The notes: generated from the sequence alone by a model not told the origin. 41,417 bases of DNA from Candidatus Kapaibacterium sp. (GCA_004292595.1 RDXM01000122.1:1-41417); one strand, 5' to 3'; shown: positions 1 to 6,812, counted from the first letter of the stretch. Numbers and translations are program-made.

Positions 1-81
1 GGGCAGGAATTGCCCGAACAAACGCTTGGGGAGTCTGCCACCACGAGGGGCGACGTTGAACCAAGAAGCCCCCGCCTTTAG
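1..81 (+). CDS. tnpB: C-terminal fragment of IS200/IS605-family TnpB (OrfB), cut by the window edge
   Basis: Frame 1 reads from the first base to a TAG stop at 79-81 and gives 26 codons, including GQELPEQTLGES and ending EPRSPRL. This is the usual tail of TnpB proteins, where a GLELPE-like stretch is followed by an ETGSPRL-like end that runs into the transposon right end. TnpB is the RNA-guided nuclease encoded by IS605-type elements, and its mRNA 3' end overlaps the guide (omega) RNA. The stop codon lies inside the right-end hairpin, which is also typical. Everything upstream is outside the window, so I cannot say whether the gene is intact or whether a TnpA is present. The identification rests on the short tail plus the hairpin. 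Confidence 0.72.
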   Translation, partial: GQELPEQTLGESATTRGDVEPRSPRL

Positions 82-97
82 GCGTGGGGTGATTCAC
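68..97 (+). mobile_element. Right-end hairpin of an IS200/IS605-type element
   Basis: CCCCGCC (70-76) and GGCGTGGGG (81-89) form a stem with a TTTA loop and one mismatch, followed directly by TGATTCAC (90-97). A GC-rich hairpin around the tnpB stop codon followed by a GATTCAC-like end is the classic subterminal structure at the right end of IS605-family elements, and it also forms the scaffold end of the omega RNA. The true element boundary is probably within a few bases of 97, but cannot be fixed without an empty-site comparison. Confidence 0.65.
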
Positions 98-152
98 CTA
101 CTTTGAGTTCGTAGCCAGAGAAAAGCGTGAGATTTTCAGGGTCTAAAAACAG

Positions 153-267
153 TAGGGCTTACGAAAAAAGTCTAGGGCAAGGAGTTACAACACCTTGTTA
201 AATAAGAACTTGTGAAACAAGGGGTTGTAACCCCTTGCCCGCAAATGTTTCTTTTTCGTAAGTCCTA
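153..267. repeat. Nested inverted repeat, MITE-like
   Basis: An outer pair (153-170 with 251-267, a near-perfect reverse complement around GCTTACGAAAAA) encloses an inner pair (175-199 with 216-240, 23 of 25 positions, built on GGGCAAGGAGTTACAACACC). The whole unit would fold into one long hairpin. There is no coding potential in 82-301. It lies between the IS605 right end and the 3' end of the GT2 gene, so it could be a small non-autonomous element or a bidirectional terminator-like structure. Other copies were not found in this window. Confidence 0.6.
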
Positions 268-301
268 AACAGAAAAGAAACTAGTGCTAAGGCTAGATTA
301 G

Positions 302-955
302 TTATCCAGCAGCCGATACCTCTGTTCTTTGGAATGCCATAGTACACAGCGAATCAGGCGTGGTACGGTCGTAGCGATAGGTGGGTTCGTTGGTACGCAG
401 AATGTTCAAACCTTGTGTGTGAGCTTTTTCCATAAACGCAGCACCTTCGGCGTAGCGTTCGGTGCCGAATGCGCCCAGTTCTAATGCGGTGCGGCGACGA
501 AGAACCATTGTTCCTTCCATCACGCATTCGCTGATGTGGATGAGCTTGGAAGGGTCGTTGCGGTCTGCCACAAAGGGATTGCCAACGACTTCCACGCCGC
601 CGTGAAGCACGTCGGTATGCGGGTTCTGGGCAAGAATTGCGCGTCGCGATGACAAATGATGTGGCAAATACTCATCGTCCGAATCCAAAAACGTGCAGTA
701 TTCGCCAAGTGCAGCCATCATGCCGAGCGTCCGCGAAAATCCCACGCCACGATTGGAATGCTCCATGCTGCGAATCTGCCGAAAGCGGCGCACATACTCG
801 CTTGCGAGGCTGCTTGTTCCATCGGTGCTGCCGTCATTGACAATCAGAGCTTCCCAATCGGTTTCGTCTTGTTGTAGCAAGGATTCAAGCGCACGCGGCA
901 GCACGTGTGCGCGATTGTAGGCGCATAAAATCACGCTAAAAAATGGTGTTTGCAT
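302..955 (-). CDS. Family 2 glycosyltransferase (GT-A fold)
   Basis: This is a 217-residue soluble protein. The N-terminus (FSVILCAYNRAHVLPRALES, then VNDGSTDGT) is the nucleotide-sugar binding start of GT2 enzymes, and FLDSDDEYLP near residue 90 supplies the metal-binding DxD motif. It presumably transfers a sugar from an activated donor in the cytoplasm during surface polysaccharide or lipid glycosylation; donor and acceptor cannot be read from the sequence. It is short for the family (often 250-330 residues) and has no membrane segment. ATG at 955 is followed at once by the family motif, so the start is secure. It lies 80 bases downstream of the alkyltransferase-like gene on the same strand, with a heptad-repeat tract between them. 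Confidence 0.87.
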   Translation of the reverse strand: MQTPFFSVILCAYNRAHVLPRALESLLQQDETDWEALIVNDGSTDGTSSLASEYVRRFRQIRSMEHSNRGVGFSRTLGMMAALGEYCTFLDSDDEYLPHHLSSRRAILAQNPHTDVLHGGVEVVGNPFVADRNDPSKLIHISECVMEGTMVLRRRTALELGAFGTERYAEGAAFMEKAHTQGLNILRTNEPTYRYDRTTPDSLCTMAFQRTEVSAAG

Positions 956-1005
956 AAGTTAATTTGCCAAAAAAATGAGTAAATACGGGATTCTCCAGCC
1001 TTTTT

Positions 1006-1033
1006 TCCTTTATCCCTTATCCTTTTACCCTTG
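1006..1033 (-). repeat. Purine-rich 7-nt-period repeat behind a stop codon
   Basis: Plus-strand heptads TCCTTTA, TCCCTTA, TCCTTTT and ACCCTTG follow each other without gaps; on the mRNA (minus) strand this is a GGGATAAAGGA-like purine tract. It begins two bases beyond the stop codon of the alkyltransferase-like gene. A nearly identical tract lies behind dnaB at 3458-3485. Confidence 0.6.
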
Positions 1034-1035
1034 AC

Positions 1036-1452
1036 TTACTCCTGCATCGGCGGTTGCCAAAAATGTTTTGCCAAATTCACCCTCTCGCCGATAAATTCTA
1101 CCTCTTCCGCCTCCAAAAGTTCGCGCATCAGTGTTGGCGTTGCGAAATGGTGCTTGCCCGATAATTCGCCATTGCGATTGATAACGCGGTGCGCTGGAAT
1201 ATCGGTAGCGCGGTGCGCACTGTCCACCGCATTCATGGCGTAGCCGACCATGCGCGAGGACGACTTCGCGCCGAGTGCTTCTGCGATTGCGCCGTAGGTC
1301 GTTACGCGCCCGAAGGGGATGTGTTGGGCAAGCTCCCACACGCGGTGGAAAAAATCTTGCTGTTTGCTGGTTTTGGGCAATATTGCGTTTTGCATTGCAT
1401 TTTGCAGCGCGTCGCGGGTGCGCTGTGGAGAAGAAGTGCTTGAACGCGGCAT
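1036..1452 (-). CDS. Alkyltransferase-like protein (ATL), MGMT-family without the acceptor cysteine
   Basis: This 138-residue protein matches the C-terminal DNA-binding domain of O6-methylguanine-DNA methyltransferases: FFHRVWELAQHIPFGRVTTYG (helix-turn-helix region, residues 34-54), then SSSRMVGYAMNA with the arginine finger. The active-site PCHRV of true methyltransferases reads PAHRV here (residues 86-90), so alkyl transfer is not possible. Family knowledge: ATL proteins bind and flip O6-alkylguanine and hand the lesion to nucleotide excision repair; most have PWHRV, so Ala is a variant. The frame stays open upstream to 1572, but those codons translate the palindromic repeat at 1519-1600, so I start at ATG 1452. 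The upstream ribosome-binding site is weak. Confidence 0.85.
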   Translation of the reverse strand: MPRSSTSSPQRTRDALQNAMQNAILPKTSKQQDFFHRVWELAQHIPFGRVTTYGAIAEALGAKSSSRMVGYAMNAVDSAHRATDIPAHRVINRNGELSGKHHFATPTLMRELLEAEEVEFIGERVNLAKHFWQPPMQE

Positions 1453-1518
1453 ATTTACTGGGGTTTTGAGGAGTGTGGGTAAAATCTTACAAATCTCTGT
1501 ACCATAAAACGACACCTC

Positions 1519-1600
1519 ATAGTGGCACAGACATTCCTGTCTGTGAGTGTTGGTGCGGTGTTCAGGCGACAAACACAGACAAGAATGTCTGTGCCACTAT
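1519..1600. repeat. ~80-bp palindromic interspersed repeat, copy 1
   Basis: Arms GTGGCACAGACATTCCTGTC... (from 1523) and ...TGTCTGTGCCACTAT (to 1600) are reverse complements over about 24 bases with one mismatch. Each arm holds its own small palindrome, CAGACA/TGTCTG. The centre contains GGTGCGGTGTTCAGGCGAC. Related copies lie at 25523-25600, 33823-33900 and 37949-38026. It sits between the HAD phosphatase 3' end and the ATL 5' end. Confidence 0.9.
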
Positions 1601-1628
1601 TGATTTTTTTTTACGTGTTTTTCGATTC

Positions 1629-2411
1629 CTATTCCGTTTCAAAGGCAAGTTTTCGCTTCAGCACGGCTTGGTGTCTGCTTCGCAGCCGACGGCGGGCAAT
1701 CAATCCTTCCACAATTTTCTGCACATCCTGAAACGACGTATAAGGATAATGCGGCAAATGGTGCTTGTTGCAATATGCGGCGAGGCTTTTTTTAGCGAAA
1801 ATTATATCGGCGTGTTCTGCGGCACAAAAATCGGAATACCCGTCGCCGATGTAGATAATAAGCGCATTCTGGGGAATATTGCGGAGAACGGAATTGCGTT
1901 TGCAGGACGCGCAAAAGCACGTGCAAGATTCATCGCGTCCAGGAAAGAAGGGTGCAAATATGCCGTTTTCGCTGCGCAGCAAACGATTACAATAGCGTGG
2001 CAAAAATTTTGTGCTGCGTTCTCCTTCACCCAGAATTGGCATCAATTCTCGCTCCACAACCGTTTCGATATAGACATCAAAGCCATCGCTGACGACCGTC
2101 AAAGGGATATTGTTATCGTGGCAAAAGCGGACAAACGGCGCAAAATATGGGTCGGCGGCTTGTTTGCTTGCCCACGAGCGCATTTCTTCTAGGGTTGTTT
2201 CTGGTGTGATGGAAGCGCAGAGCAGTTTCCAGTATTCTGGCACCGTGAGTTCGCCGCGTTGTAGGCGTGGATAGTATTTGTCAAATTCGCCAAAGACCCG
2301 AAAAAGAGCATCGCCTAAGTCTTCTTGCGTGATGGTGCCGTCGAAGTCCGTAAAAATATGGAGGGAAGGCTTGATGTAGTGGGGCGCGGCGGTGCTTTGT
2401 ACTTGGCTCAT
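1629..2411 (-). CDS. HAD-superfamily phosphatase, MtnX-like (subclass IB)
   Basis: This 260-residue protein has HAD motif I DFDGTIT at residues 22-28 (nucleophile D22, acid/base D24), motif II in LTVVSDGFD (Ser in SDG), and motif IV GDGYSDFCAA. The region CASCKRNSVLR carries the CxxC-K pattern I know from MtnX-type phosphatases, which dephosphorylate 2-hydroxy-3-keto-5-methylthiopentenyl-1-phosphate in methionine salvage. No other methionine salvage gene is in the window, so the substrate is uncertain; phosphoserine-phosphatase-like enzymes share the fold. ATG 2411 (MSQVQ) is the first start and fits the family. The gene lies 23 bases downstream of the J-domain gene, so the two are probably cotranscribed. 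Confidence 0.8.
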   Translation of the reverse strand: MSQVQSTAAPHYIKPSLHIFTDFDGTITQEDLGDALFRVFGEFDKYYPRLQRGELTVPEYWKLLCASITPETTLEEMRSWASKQAADPYFAPFVRFCHDNNIPLTVVSDGFDVYIETVVERELMPILGEGERSTKFLPRYCNRLLRSENGIFAPFFPGRDESCTCFCASCKRNSVLRNIPQNALIIYIGDGYSDFCAAEHADIIFAKKSLAAYCNKHHLPHYPYTSFQDVQKIVEGLIARRRLRSRHQAVLKRKLAFETE

Positions 2412-2420
2412 AGAGATGTC

Positions 2421-2449
2421 CCGAGAACTAAAATTTACCGAGAACTAAA
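2421..2449. repeat. 17-bp-period direct repeat at a gene end
   Basis: CCGAGAACTAAA occurs at 2421-2432 and again at 2438-2449. The second copy encodes the last residues (FSSR) of the J-domain protein, so this looks like a small tandem duplication across its stop codon. Confidence 0.5.
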
Positions 2450-3394
2450 GTAGGTATTTTCCATAAAATCATTGTGAAATGCTTGCTCGTGCTGCTTTTC
2501 TGGGCTTGGCGCGGGAAGCGGCATATCTGCGTGCAATGACGCGAGAAAAGCCCGCGAGCGCTCGGCTTCGCGCTGTTTTTCGTGGATGTCGTTTCGGAGG
2601 CGTTGCTGCTCGGAGGCGCACCACGTAGGGCTTTTGAGGAGGTCTTGAAGCGTGTAGGGTTCGCTTGTGGTGATGTCGCGGAGCTTGCGTTCTTCCACGC
2701 GCAAACGTGCTTCGAGGCGTATGATTTCTGCCTTCAAATACTCTTGGTGCTGGAAGGTTCCATCTACATTTGCCTCCGAAAATTCTGATTCACTGCCCGC
2801 GCACACAAGGTCGTAAATCGTCTGCAAGTCGCGCTGGTTCTTGTGTTCGTAGGCGTTTTGGGTGGTGTGCCAGAATTGCTCAAAAAGTCTGGAAGCCTCT
2901 CTGAATGAGGTTTGTGGGGTATGTGTGTGAGCGGTTTGTTTATCGGGATGCAGTTTTTTTACAATGGCGCGGTACATTTTTGTAATTTCTTGCTCGTTCA
3001 CGGAAGCCGCGTGATTGCGGGCTTTTGCGGCAGTTTCGCGCTCCTCATTTGTCATGCCAAATGCTTCCTGAAAACGGCGGCGCATTCGGGCAAATTCTTT
3101 TTCGACAATCGCATTCACCACAGCAATCATCTGGGGTGTGAGCTTTTCGCCACGCTCAAGTTTTGTGCGGAAAAGCTCCTCGCGCCGCGTGAGTTCTGCC
3201 GCGTTCAAACTGGCTTTTTGGAGTTCTATTTCCAATGTGCGAAAGTGTTTGTCGCACTCCTGCATAATTGCTGGCAGTGCTTCGTCCTGCACACGGCGAA
3301 TTTCCTGCATACACTCTGAAAGCCTCTTCAAAAGGGCGTTTCGACGGATGCGAAGTTCTTCGGTGAGAAGGGAAGGAGTTGGTAAATTTTGCAT
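2435..3394 (-). CDS. DnaJ (J-domain)-like protein with coiled coils
   Basis: This 319-residue protein is charged and helical. Around residues 136-152 it reads ITKMYRAIVKKLHPDKQ, the end of J-domain helix II followed by the HPD triad that stimulates the ATPase of DnaK/Hsp70. The first 130 residues and residues 210-280 look like coiled coil (for example LKAEIIRLEARLRVEERKL). There is no zinc-finger or C-terminal DnaJ domain, so it is not DnaJ itself; internal J domains occur in adaptor-like proteins. An in-frame extension up to 3598 would overlap dnaB and has atypical composition, so I use ATG 3394 (MQNLPTPS). It follows dnaB by about 90 bases and precedes the HAD gene. The biological partner is unknown. 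Confidence 0.75.
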   Translation of the reverse strand: MQNLPTPSLLTEELRIRRNALLKRLSECMQEIRRVQDEALPAIMQECDKHFRTLEIELQKASLNAAELTRREELFRTKLERGEKLTPQMIAVVNAIVEKEFARMRRRFQEAFGMTNEERETAAKARNHAASVNEQEITKMYRAIVKKLHPDKQTAHTHTPQTSFREASRLFEQFWHTTQNAYEHKNQRDLQTIYDLVCAGSESEFSEANVDGTFQHQEYLKAEIIRLEARLRVEERKLRDITTSEPYTLQDLLKSPTWCASEQQRLRNDIHEKQREAERSRAFLASLHADMPLPAPSPEKQHEQAFHNDFMENTYFSSR

Positions 3395-3457
3395 AACAAA
3401 TGCTTGCAAGGCAGATGAATACTTGTGTTTGGAGATTTGCAGTGGAAAAGATATTGA

Positions 3458-3485
3458 ACCTTTATCCCTTATCCTTTTGCCCTTC
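3458..3485 (-). repeat. Purine-rich 7-nt-period repeat behind the dnaB stop
   Basis: Heptads ACCTTTA, TCCCTTA, TCCTTTT and GCCCTTC (plus strand) abut the dnaB stop codon at 3486. 25 of 28 positions agree with the tract at 1006-1033. In the mRNA it reads as GGGCAAAAGGATAAGGGATA. Confidence 0.6.
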
Positions 3486-5009
3486 TTAAAACGGTACTTC
3501 GTCGGTCGGGGCGGCAAGGGAAGCGTTGAAATTGGAAATGCTGGAAGCGAAGTCTGGTGCGGTGTCTGCGCCAAAGGTGAGATTTTCAAAGCGAGCATAT
3601 TCTTTCAAATATGCCACGCGCACCGTGCCGACGGGACCGTTACGCTGCTTGCCGATAATAAGCTCCGCAGTTCCAGCGGTAGTTTGTCCGTCGTCATAGT
3701 TTAGAAGTTCGTAGTGTTCGGGACGGTGGACGAACATCACCAGGTCAGCATCTTGTTCAATAGAGCCAGATTCGCGTAAGTCCGAGAGCATTGGGCGTTT
3801 GTCGGAGCGTGCTTCCACACCACGATTAAGCTGGGAAAGCGCAATAACAGGGATGTTTAGCTCTTTTGCAATTTGCTTTAAGGAGCGGGAAATGGTCGAA
3901 ATCTCGCGCTCGCGGCTTTCATTTTTCGCGGTTGGCGCATTCATCAGTTGGAGGTAGTCAATCATCACCACGCCGATATTTTGCTCTGCCTTCAAGCGAC
4001 GGCATTTGGCGCGAAGCTCCATGACGGAAAGCGAAGCACTGTCGTCAATAAAAATAGGCGTTTTTGCCAAGCGGTCCATTTTCTGTGCAAGCGGACCAAG
4101 TTCGTTTTGGTCAATGTCGCCACGCATGATTTTCTGCACGTTAATCCGTGCTTCCGCGCTTAGAAGGCGCATGGAAAGCTGTTCGGCAGCCATTTCGATT
4201 GAAAAGAATGCTACGCCAACATTCGAGTCCATAGCGATATTGCGTGCAATACTGAGTGCGAGAGCAGTTTTGCCCATTGACGGACGCGCTGCAATGATGA
4301 GCAAATCTGATTTGCGCAAGCCACCAATCATATCGTCCAACTTAACAAAACCCGTTGAAATGCCGAGATTTTCTTTATTCTCACCATTGACCATTGAGGC
4401 AATGGTAGCAAACGTCCCTTTGGCGAGATCCTTCATGCTGATATAGCTTTTGCGCAAGCGTTGTTCGGCGATGCAGAAAATCTCGCTTTCGGCTTTGTCG
4501 ATTTCATCCAGCGCGTCGGTGGAGAGGTCGTAGCAGCGTGCCAAAATATTCGATGAAGCATCAATAAGCTGGCGTTTCAGCGCGTGTTCCTGCACGATGC
4601 GGGCGTATTGGTCAATGTTCGCTGCGGTAGGGGTATTTTGGTTGATTTGTGCAAGATAAAATGAGCCGCCAATAGCCTCTAAGAGGTTGTGATTCCTCAA
4701 TTCTACACCGAGCGAGACAATATCAATCGTGATATTGCGTTCCGACATCCAGAGCATTAACTCAAAAATTTTCTTATTTTTTTCTTGATAAAAAGAGTCT
4801 GGAATCAGCACTTCTACTGACTTCGAGAGAGCGGCTTTATCAAGCATAATTGAGCCAAGTACCGCCATTTCAGCTTCTGTTGAGTGCGGCGGCACTTTAT
4901 CGCCAATAGTGGCGAGCTGTAAAACGTTATTAGAAGAACGCTTGCTTTTGGTTAATTGCGAATATGCAATTTCCGCATCACCACGTGTTTCGTCGAGGAA
5001 ATTTGACAC
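3486..5009 (-). CDS. dnaB: Replicative DNA helicase DnaB
   Basis: DnaB is the hexameric 5'-3' helicase that is loaded at the origin and drives the replication fork. In this 507-residue protein the N-terminal helical domain begins near PPHSTEAEMAVLGSIM (about residue 40), the Walker A motif is ARPSMGKT at 241-248, Walker B is VVMIDYLQLM, and the C-terminal RecA-like motif reads LSQLNRGVEARSDKRP followed by DLRESGSIEQDADLVMF. No intein is present, although dnaB genes often carry one. It starts at ATG 5009 with AAAGG 13 bases upstream. The 215 bases upstream hold a DnaA-box-like cluster. The gene heads a minus-strand run with the J-domain and HAD genes. Confidence 0.97.
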   Translation of the reverse strand: MSNFLDETRGDAEIAYSQLTKSKRSSNNVLQLATIGDKVPPHSTEAEMAVLGSIMLDKAALSKSVEVLIPDSFYQEKNKKIFELMLWMSERNITIDIVSLGVELRNHNLLEAIGGSFYLAQINQNTPTAANIDQYARIVQEHALKRQLIDASSNILARCYDLSTDALDEIDKAESEIFCIAEQRLRKSYISMKDLAKGTFATIASMVNGENKENLGISTGFVKLDDMIGGLRKSDLLIIAARPSMGKTALALSIARNIAMDSNVGVAFFSIEMAAEQLSMRLLSAEARINVQKIMRGDIDQNELGPLAQKMDRLAKTPIFIDDSASLSVMELRAKCRRLKAEQNIGVVMIDYLQLMNAPTAKNESREREISTISRSLKQIAKELNIPVIALSQLNRGVEARSDKRPMLSDLRESGSIEQDADLVMFVHRPEHYELLNYDDGQTTAGTAELIIGKQRNGPVGTVRVAYLKEYARFENLTFGADTAPDFASSISNFNASLAAPTDEVPF

Positions 5010-5149
5010 AGAAGTACCTTTGAAATCGGAAAAGTAAAATCAAGAAATGTGTGTGCTATATGGCGCATATTACCGAGCAAATTACAAAAAGCCTCGCACA
5101 ATACTGCACACAGAACGAAGGCTTTCTTTTTTAGGAACTTTTTCAGTGG

Positions 5150-5226
5150 TTTTCCACTTGTTTATGGAACATTATCCCCACAATTCTGCGTTATCCCCAA
5201 AGTTTTCCACATCGGTTTGTGGATTT
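5150..5226. promoter_or_regulatory. dnaB: Cluster of DnaA-box-like 9-mers upstream of dnaB
   Basis: Five 9-mers close to the DnaA box consensus TTWTNCACA lie within 77 bases: TTTTCCACT (5150), TTATCCCCA (5172), TTATCCCCA (5191), TTTTCCACA (5203, perfect) and, on the other strand, AAATCCACA (5218-5226). They lie in the gap between the dnaB start and the hisIE stop. Either DnaA controls dnaB transcription here or this is part of a replication origin. Three parS sites 6-11 kb away support an origin-proximal position. No strong AT-rich unwinding element is evident beside it. Confidence 0.5.
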
Positions 5227-5857
5227 ATTCTGCTGTTGAACGATTTTTCTTTGCATGGCGTTCCTGCAAGACAGATAAAACCTCATTCAGCGAGATATTC
5301 TTTGCTGCAAAAAGGACAAGCGTGTGAAAAAGTAAATCGGCAGCTTCGCCCTTGAAAAGCTCATCGTTGCTGTCTTTTGCCTCAATCACTATTTCGACGG
5401 CTTCCTCGCCAACTTTCTGTGCTATTTTGTTGATGCCACGCGCAAAGAGCTTGCTTGTGTAGGAATCAGGGCTTGGGTTCTGCTTGCGGTCAATGATGAT
5501 TTGCTCTAATTCATGCAGAAACGACGCGCTTTTGGGGATATTTTCCTCTTCAAAGCACGTATCTGCGCCCGTATGACAGGTTGGTCCTTCGGGATGTGCT
5601 TTGATGAGCAGCGTGTCGTCGTCGCAATCCTGCATGATTGCTTGTACGCGGAGGAAATGTCCCGACGTTTCGCCTTTTGTCCAGAGGCGAGATTTGGAGC
5701 GGCTGAAGAAGGTTACGATGCCTTCTTTTTCTGTTTTTTCCAGAGCTTCCGCATTCATATAGCCGAGCATCAAGACTTTATCGGTGTTTGCGTCTTGAAT
5801 AATTGCTGGGATTAAGCCGTTTTGTTTGTCGAAAGCGAGTTTTTGTGCGGTGTGCAT
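5225..5857 (-). CDS. hisIE: Bifunctional phosphoribosyl-AMP cyclohydrolase / phosphoribosyl-ATP pyrophosphatase
   Basis: This enzyme catalyses steps two and three of histidine synthesis. The N-terminal HisI half carries SRSKSRLWTKGETSGHF and the metal site DCDDDTLLIKAHPEGPTCHTG (residues 77-97; D77/D79/D81-type ligands and C94). The HisE half (from about residue 113) shows KVGEEAVEIVIEAKD and EAADLLFHTLVL, the MazG-like metal-binding helices. The length of 210 is normal for the fused enzyme. ATG 5857 (MHTAQKLAFD) is the natural start. Of the other his genes only hisH (12834-13436) is in this window, so the pathway is not one operon here. Confidence 0.95.
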   Translation of the reverse strand: MHTAQKLAFDKQNGLIPAIIQDANTDKVLMLGYMNAEALEKTEKEGIVTFFSRSKSRLWTKGETSGHFLRVQAIMQDCDDDTLLIKAHPEGPTCHTGADTCFEEENIPKSASFLHELEQIIIDRKQNPSPDSYTSKLFARGINKIAQKVGEEAVEIVIEAKDSNDELFKGEAADLLFHTLVLFAAKNISLNEVLSVLQERHAKKNRSTAE

Positions 5858-5977
5858 CGGGTATCGCGGAGTACGTGATTGATTGAAACGAAAAATATTG
5901 GGAAGGACAAATTACAAAAAACTGCGTAACTTTGTGTGATTATCCGTGTTGATTTGCAACTGGTCATCTGATTTTGG

Positions 5978-6098
5978 GGGACGCTGATAAAGATGATTTA
6001 ATGGATGAAGATGATTACATGAGATGAGCAGAAAATATCAAAGAGGTATGCGAATTCTTCATCATCTTCATCAATCCAATCATCTTCATCTGCGTCCC
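5978..6098. repeat. Large imperfect inverted repeat, ~40-bp arms
   Basis: The left arm 5978-6016 (GGGACGCTGATAAAGATGAT...) and right arm 6057-6098 (...ATCATCTTCATCTGCGTCCC) are reverse complements with a few mismatches, separated by about 40 bases. The arms are themselves internally repetitive, with GATGAAGATGAT-like units. The element fills most of the gap between hisIE (minus) and the EVE gene (plus), which are divergent. It could be a hairpin-type mobile relic or a structured leader; no terminator T-run follows. Confidence 0.7.
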
Positions 6099-6139
6099 AA
6101 CTCATTGCTCGCATTTTCGCAATTTTCCTTTTAAATTTT

Positions 6140-6553
6140 ATGCAGTATTGGCTTATCAAATCCGAACCCAACGTGTATTCGTGGGAAATGTTGGTGCAAG
6201 AAGGCTCAACGTGCTGGAGCGGCGTGAGGAATTATCAAGCGCGAAACAATCTCCGTTTGATGCGCTCTGGCGACCTTGCCTTGCATTACCACAGCAATAT
6301 TGGCAAAGAAATCGTTGGTATTGCGGCGGTTGTACGCGAGGCGTATCCCGACCCAACCGCCGACGGCGACCCAAACTGGGTCTGCGTGGACATTGCTCCC
6401 AAGCAAGCATTTGTGCGCCCTGTACGCCTTGATGAAATTAAAGCCGAGCCGCGTTTGCAGAAAATGGAATTGCTTCGGCAATCGCGTCTTTCCGTTGTTT
6501 CGGTGCGGGAGGATGAGTTTAATTTGTTGTGTGCGATGGGGCAGATGGCGTAG
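6140..6553 (+). CDS. EVE domain protein (thymocyte nuclear protein 1-like)
   Basis: This 137-residue single-domain protein opens with YWLIKSEPNVYSWEMLV and continues WSGVRNYQARNNLRLMRSGDLALHYHS, the family hallmark, with GIAAVVREAYPDPTA following. EVE domains belong to the PUA-like fold and are thought to recognise modified bases in DNA or RNA; some bacterial members are linked to modified-cytosine recognition. Here it stands alone between a large inverted repeat and tRNA-Leu, so a role in RNA modification or housekeeping is as plausible as defence. ATG 6140 is directly followed by the motif. No good Shine-Dalgarno sequence is visible. Confidence 0.93.
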   Translation: MQYWLIKSEPNVYSWEMLVQEGSTCWSGVRNYQARNNLRLMRSGDLALHYHSNIGKEIVGIAAVVREAYPDPTADGDPNWVCVDIAPKQAFVRPVRLDEIKAEPRLQKMELLRQSRLSVVSVREDEFNLLCAMGQMA

Positions 6554-6597
6554 AAGGAAGGATTGATGGAGCCTTTAGCAAAGGACACAAAGTTTCC

Positions 6598-6629
6598 TTG
6601 CCGTTTTCCACAATCCTTTCGTATATTTG
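6598..6629 (+). promoter_or_regulatory. Possible Bacteroidota-type promoter for tRNA-Leu
   Basis: CTTG ending at 6600, a 21-base spacer and TATATTTG at 6622-6629 resemble the Bacteroidota primary sigma factor pattern (TTTG, 19-21 bases, TAnnTTTG). It lies about 60 bases upstream of the tRNA. Whether this lineage uses that promoter type is not shown. Confidence 0.3.
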
Positions 6630-6689
6630 TAATCTTTTTCAGAAAATTTTTGTAGAAAAAATTATAGAAAAATTCTGATTCTGAACAAT

Positions 6690-6770
6690 GCGGGCGTGGC
6701 GAAATGGCAGACGCGCCAGACTTAGGATCTGGTGGGGTAACCCGTAGGAGTTCAAGTCTCCTCGCCCGCA
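6690..6770 (+). tRNA. tRNA-Leu (anticodon UAG)
   Basis: GCGGGCG (6690-6696) pairs perfectly with CGCCCGC (6763-6769), and A6770 is the discriminator, as in leucine tRNAs. The anticodon arm is CCAGA, loop CTTAGGA, TCTGG, which gives anticodon TAG and reads CUA leucine codons. The extra arm (GGGGTAACCC) is long, as expected for a class II tRNA, and the T arm contains GTTCAAGTC. CCA is not encoded. The trigger factor gene begins about 40 bases downstream. Confidence 0.97.
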
Positions 6771-6812
6771 CAATTCTTGACTTTCTTTCTCACCGTTTTT
6801 GCTTTTTCTCCA

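Noticed and set aside
1453-1572. N-terminal extension of the alkyltransferase-like protein
   Set aside because: Its codons translate the palindromic repeat copy 1; the family start is at 1452. The same applies to the extensions before 25683 and 38097.
1473-2192. 239-codon open frame on the plus strand
   Set aside because: It is antisense to the HAD phosphatase gene, which has clear motifs, and starts inside a palindromic repeat.
6604-6612. Single TTTTCCACA (perfect DnaA box) upstream of tRNA-Leu
   Set aside because: An isolated 9-mer of this type is expected by chance in a window of this size; only the cluster at 5150-5226 is notable.
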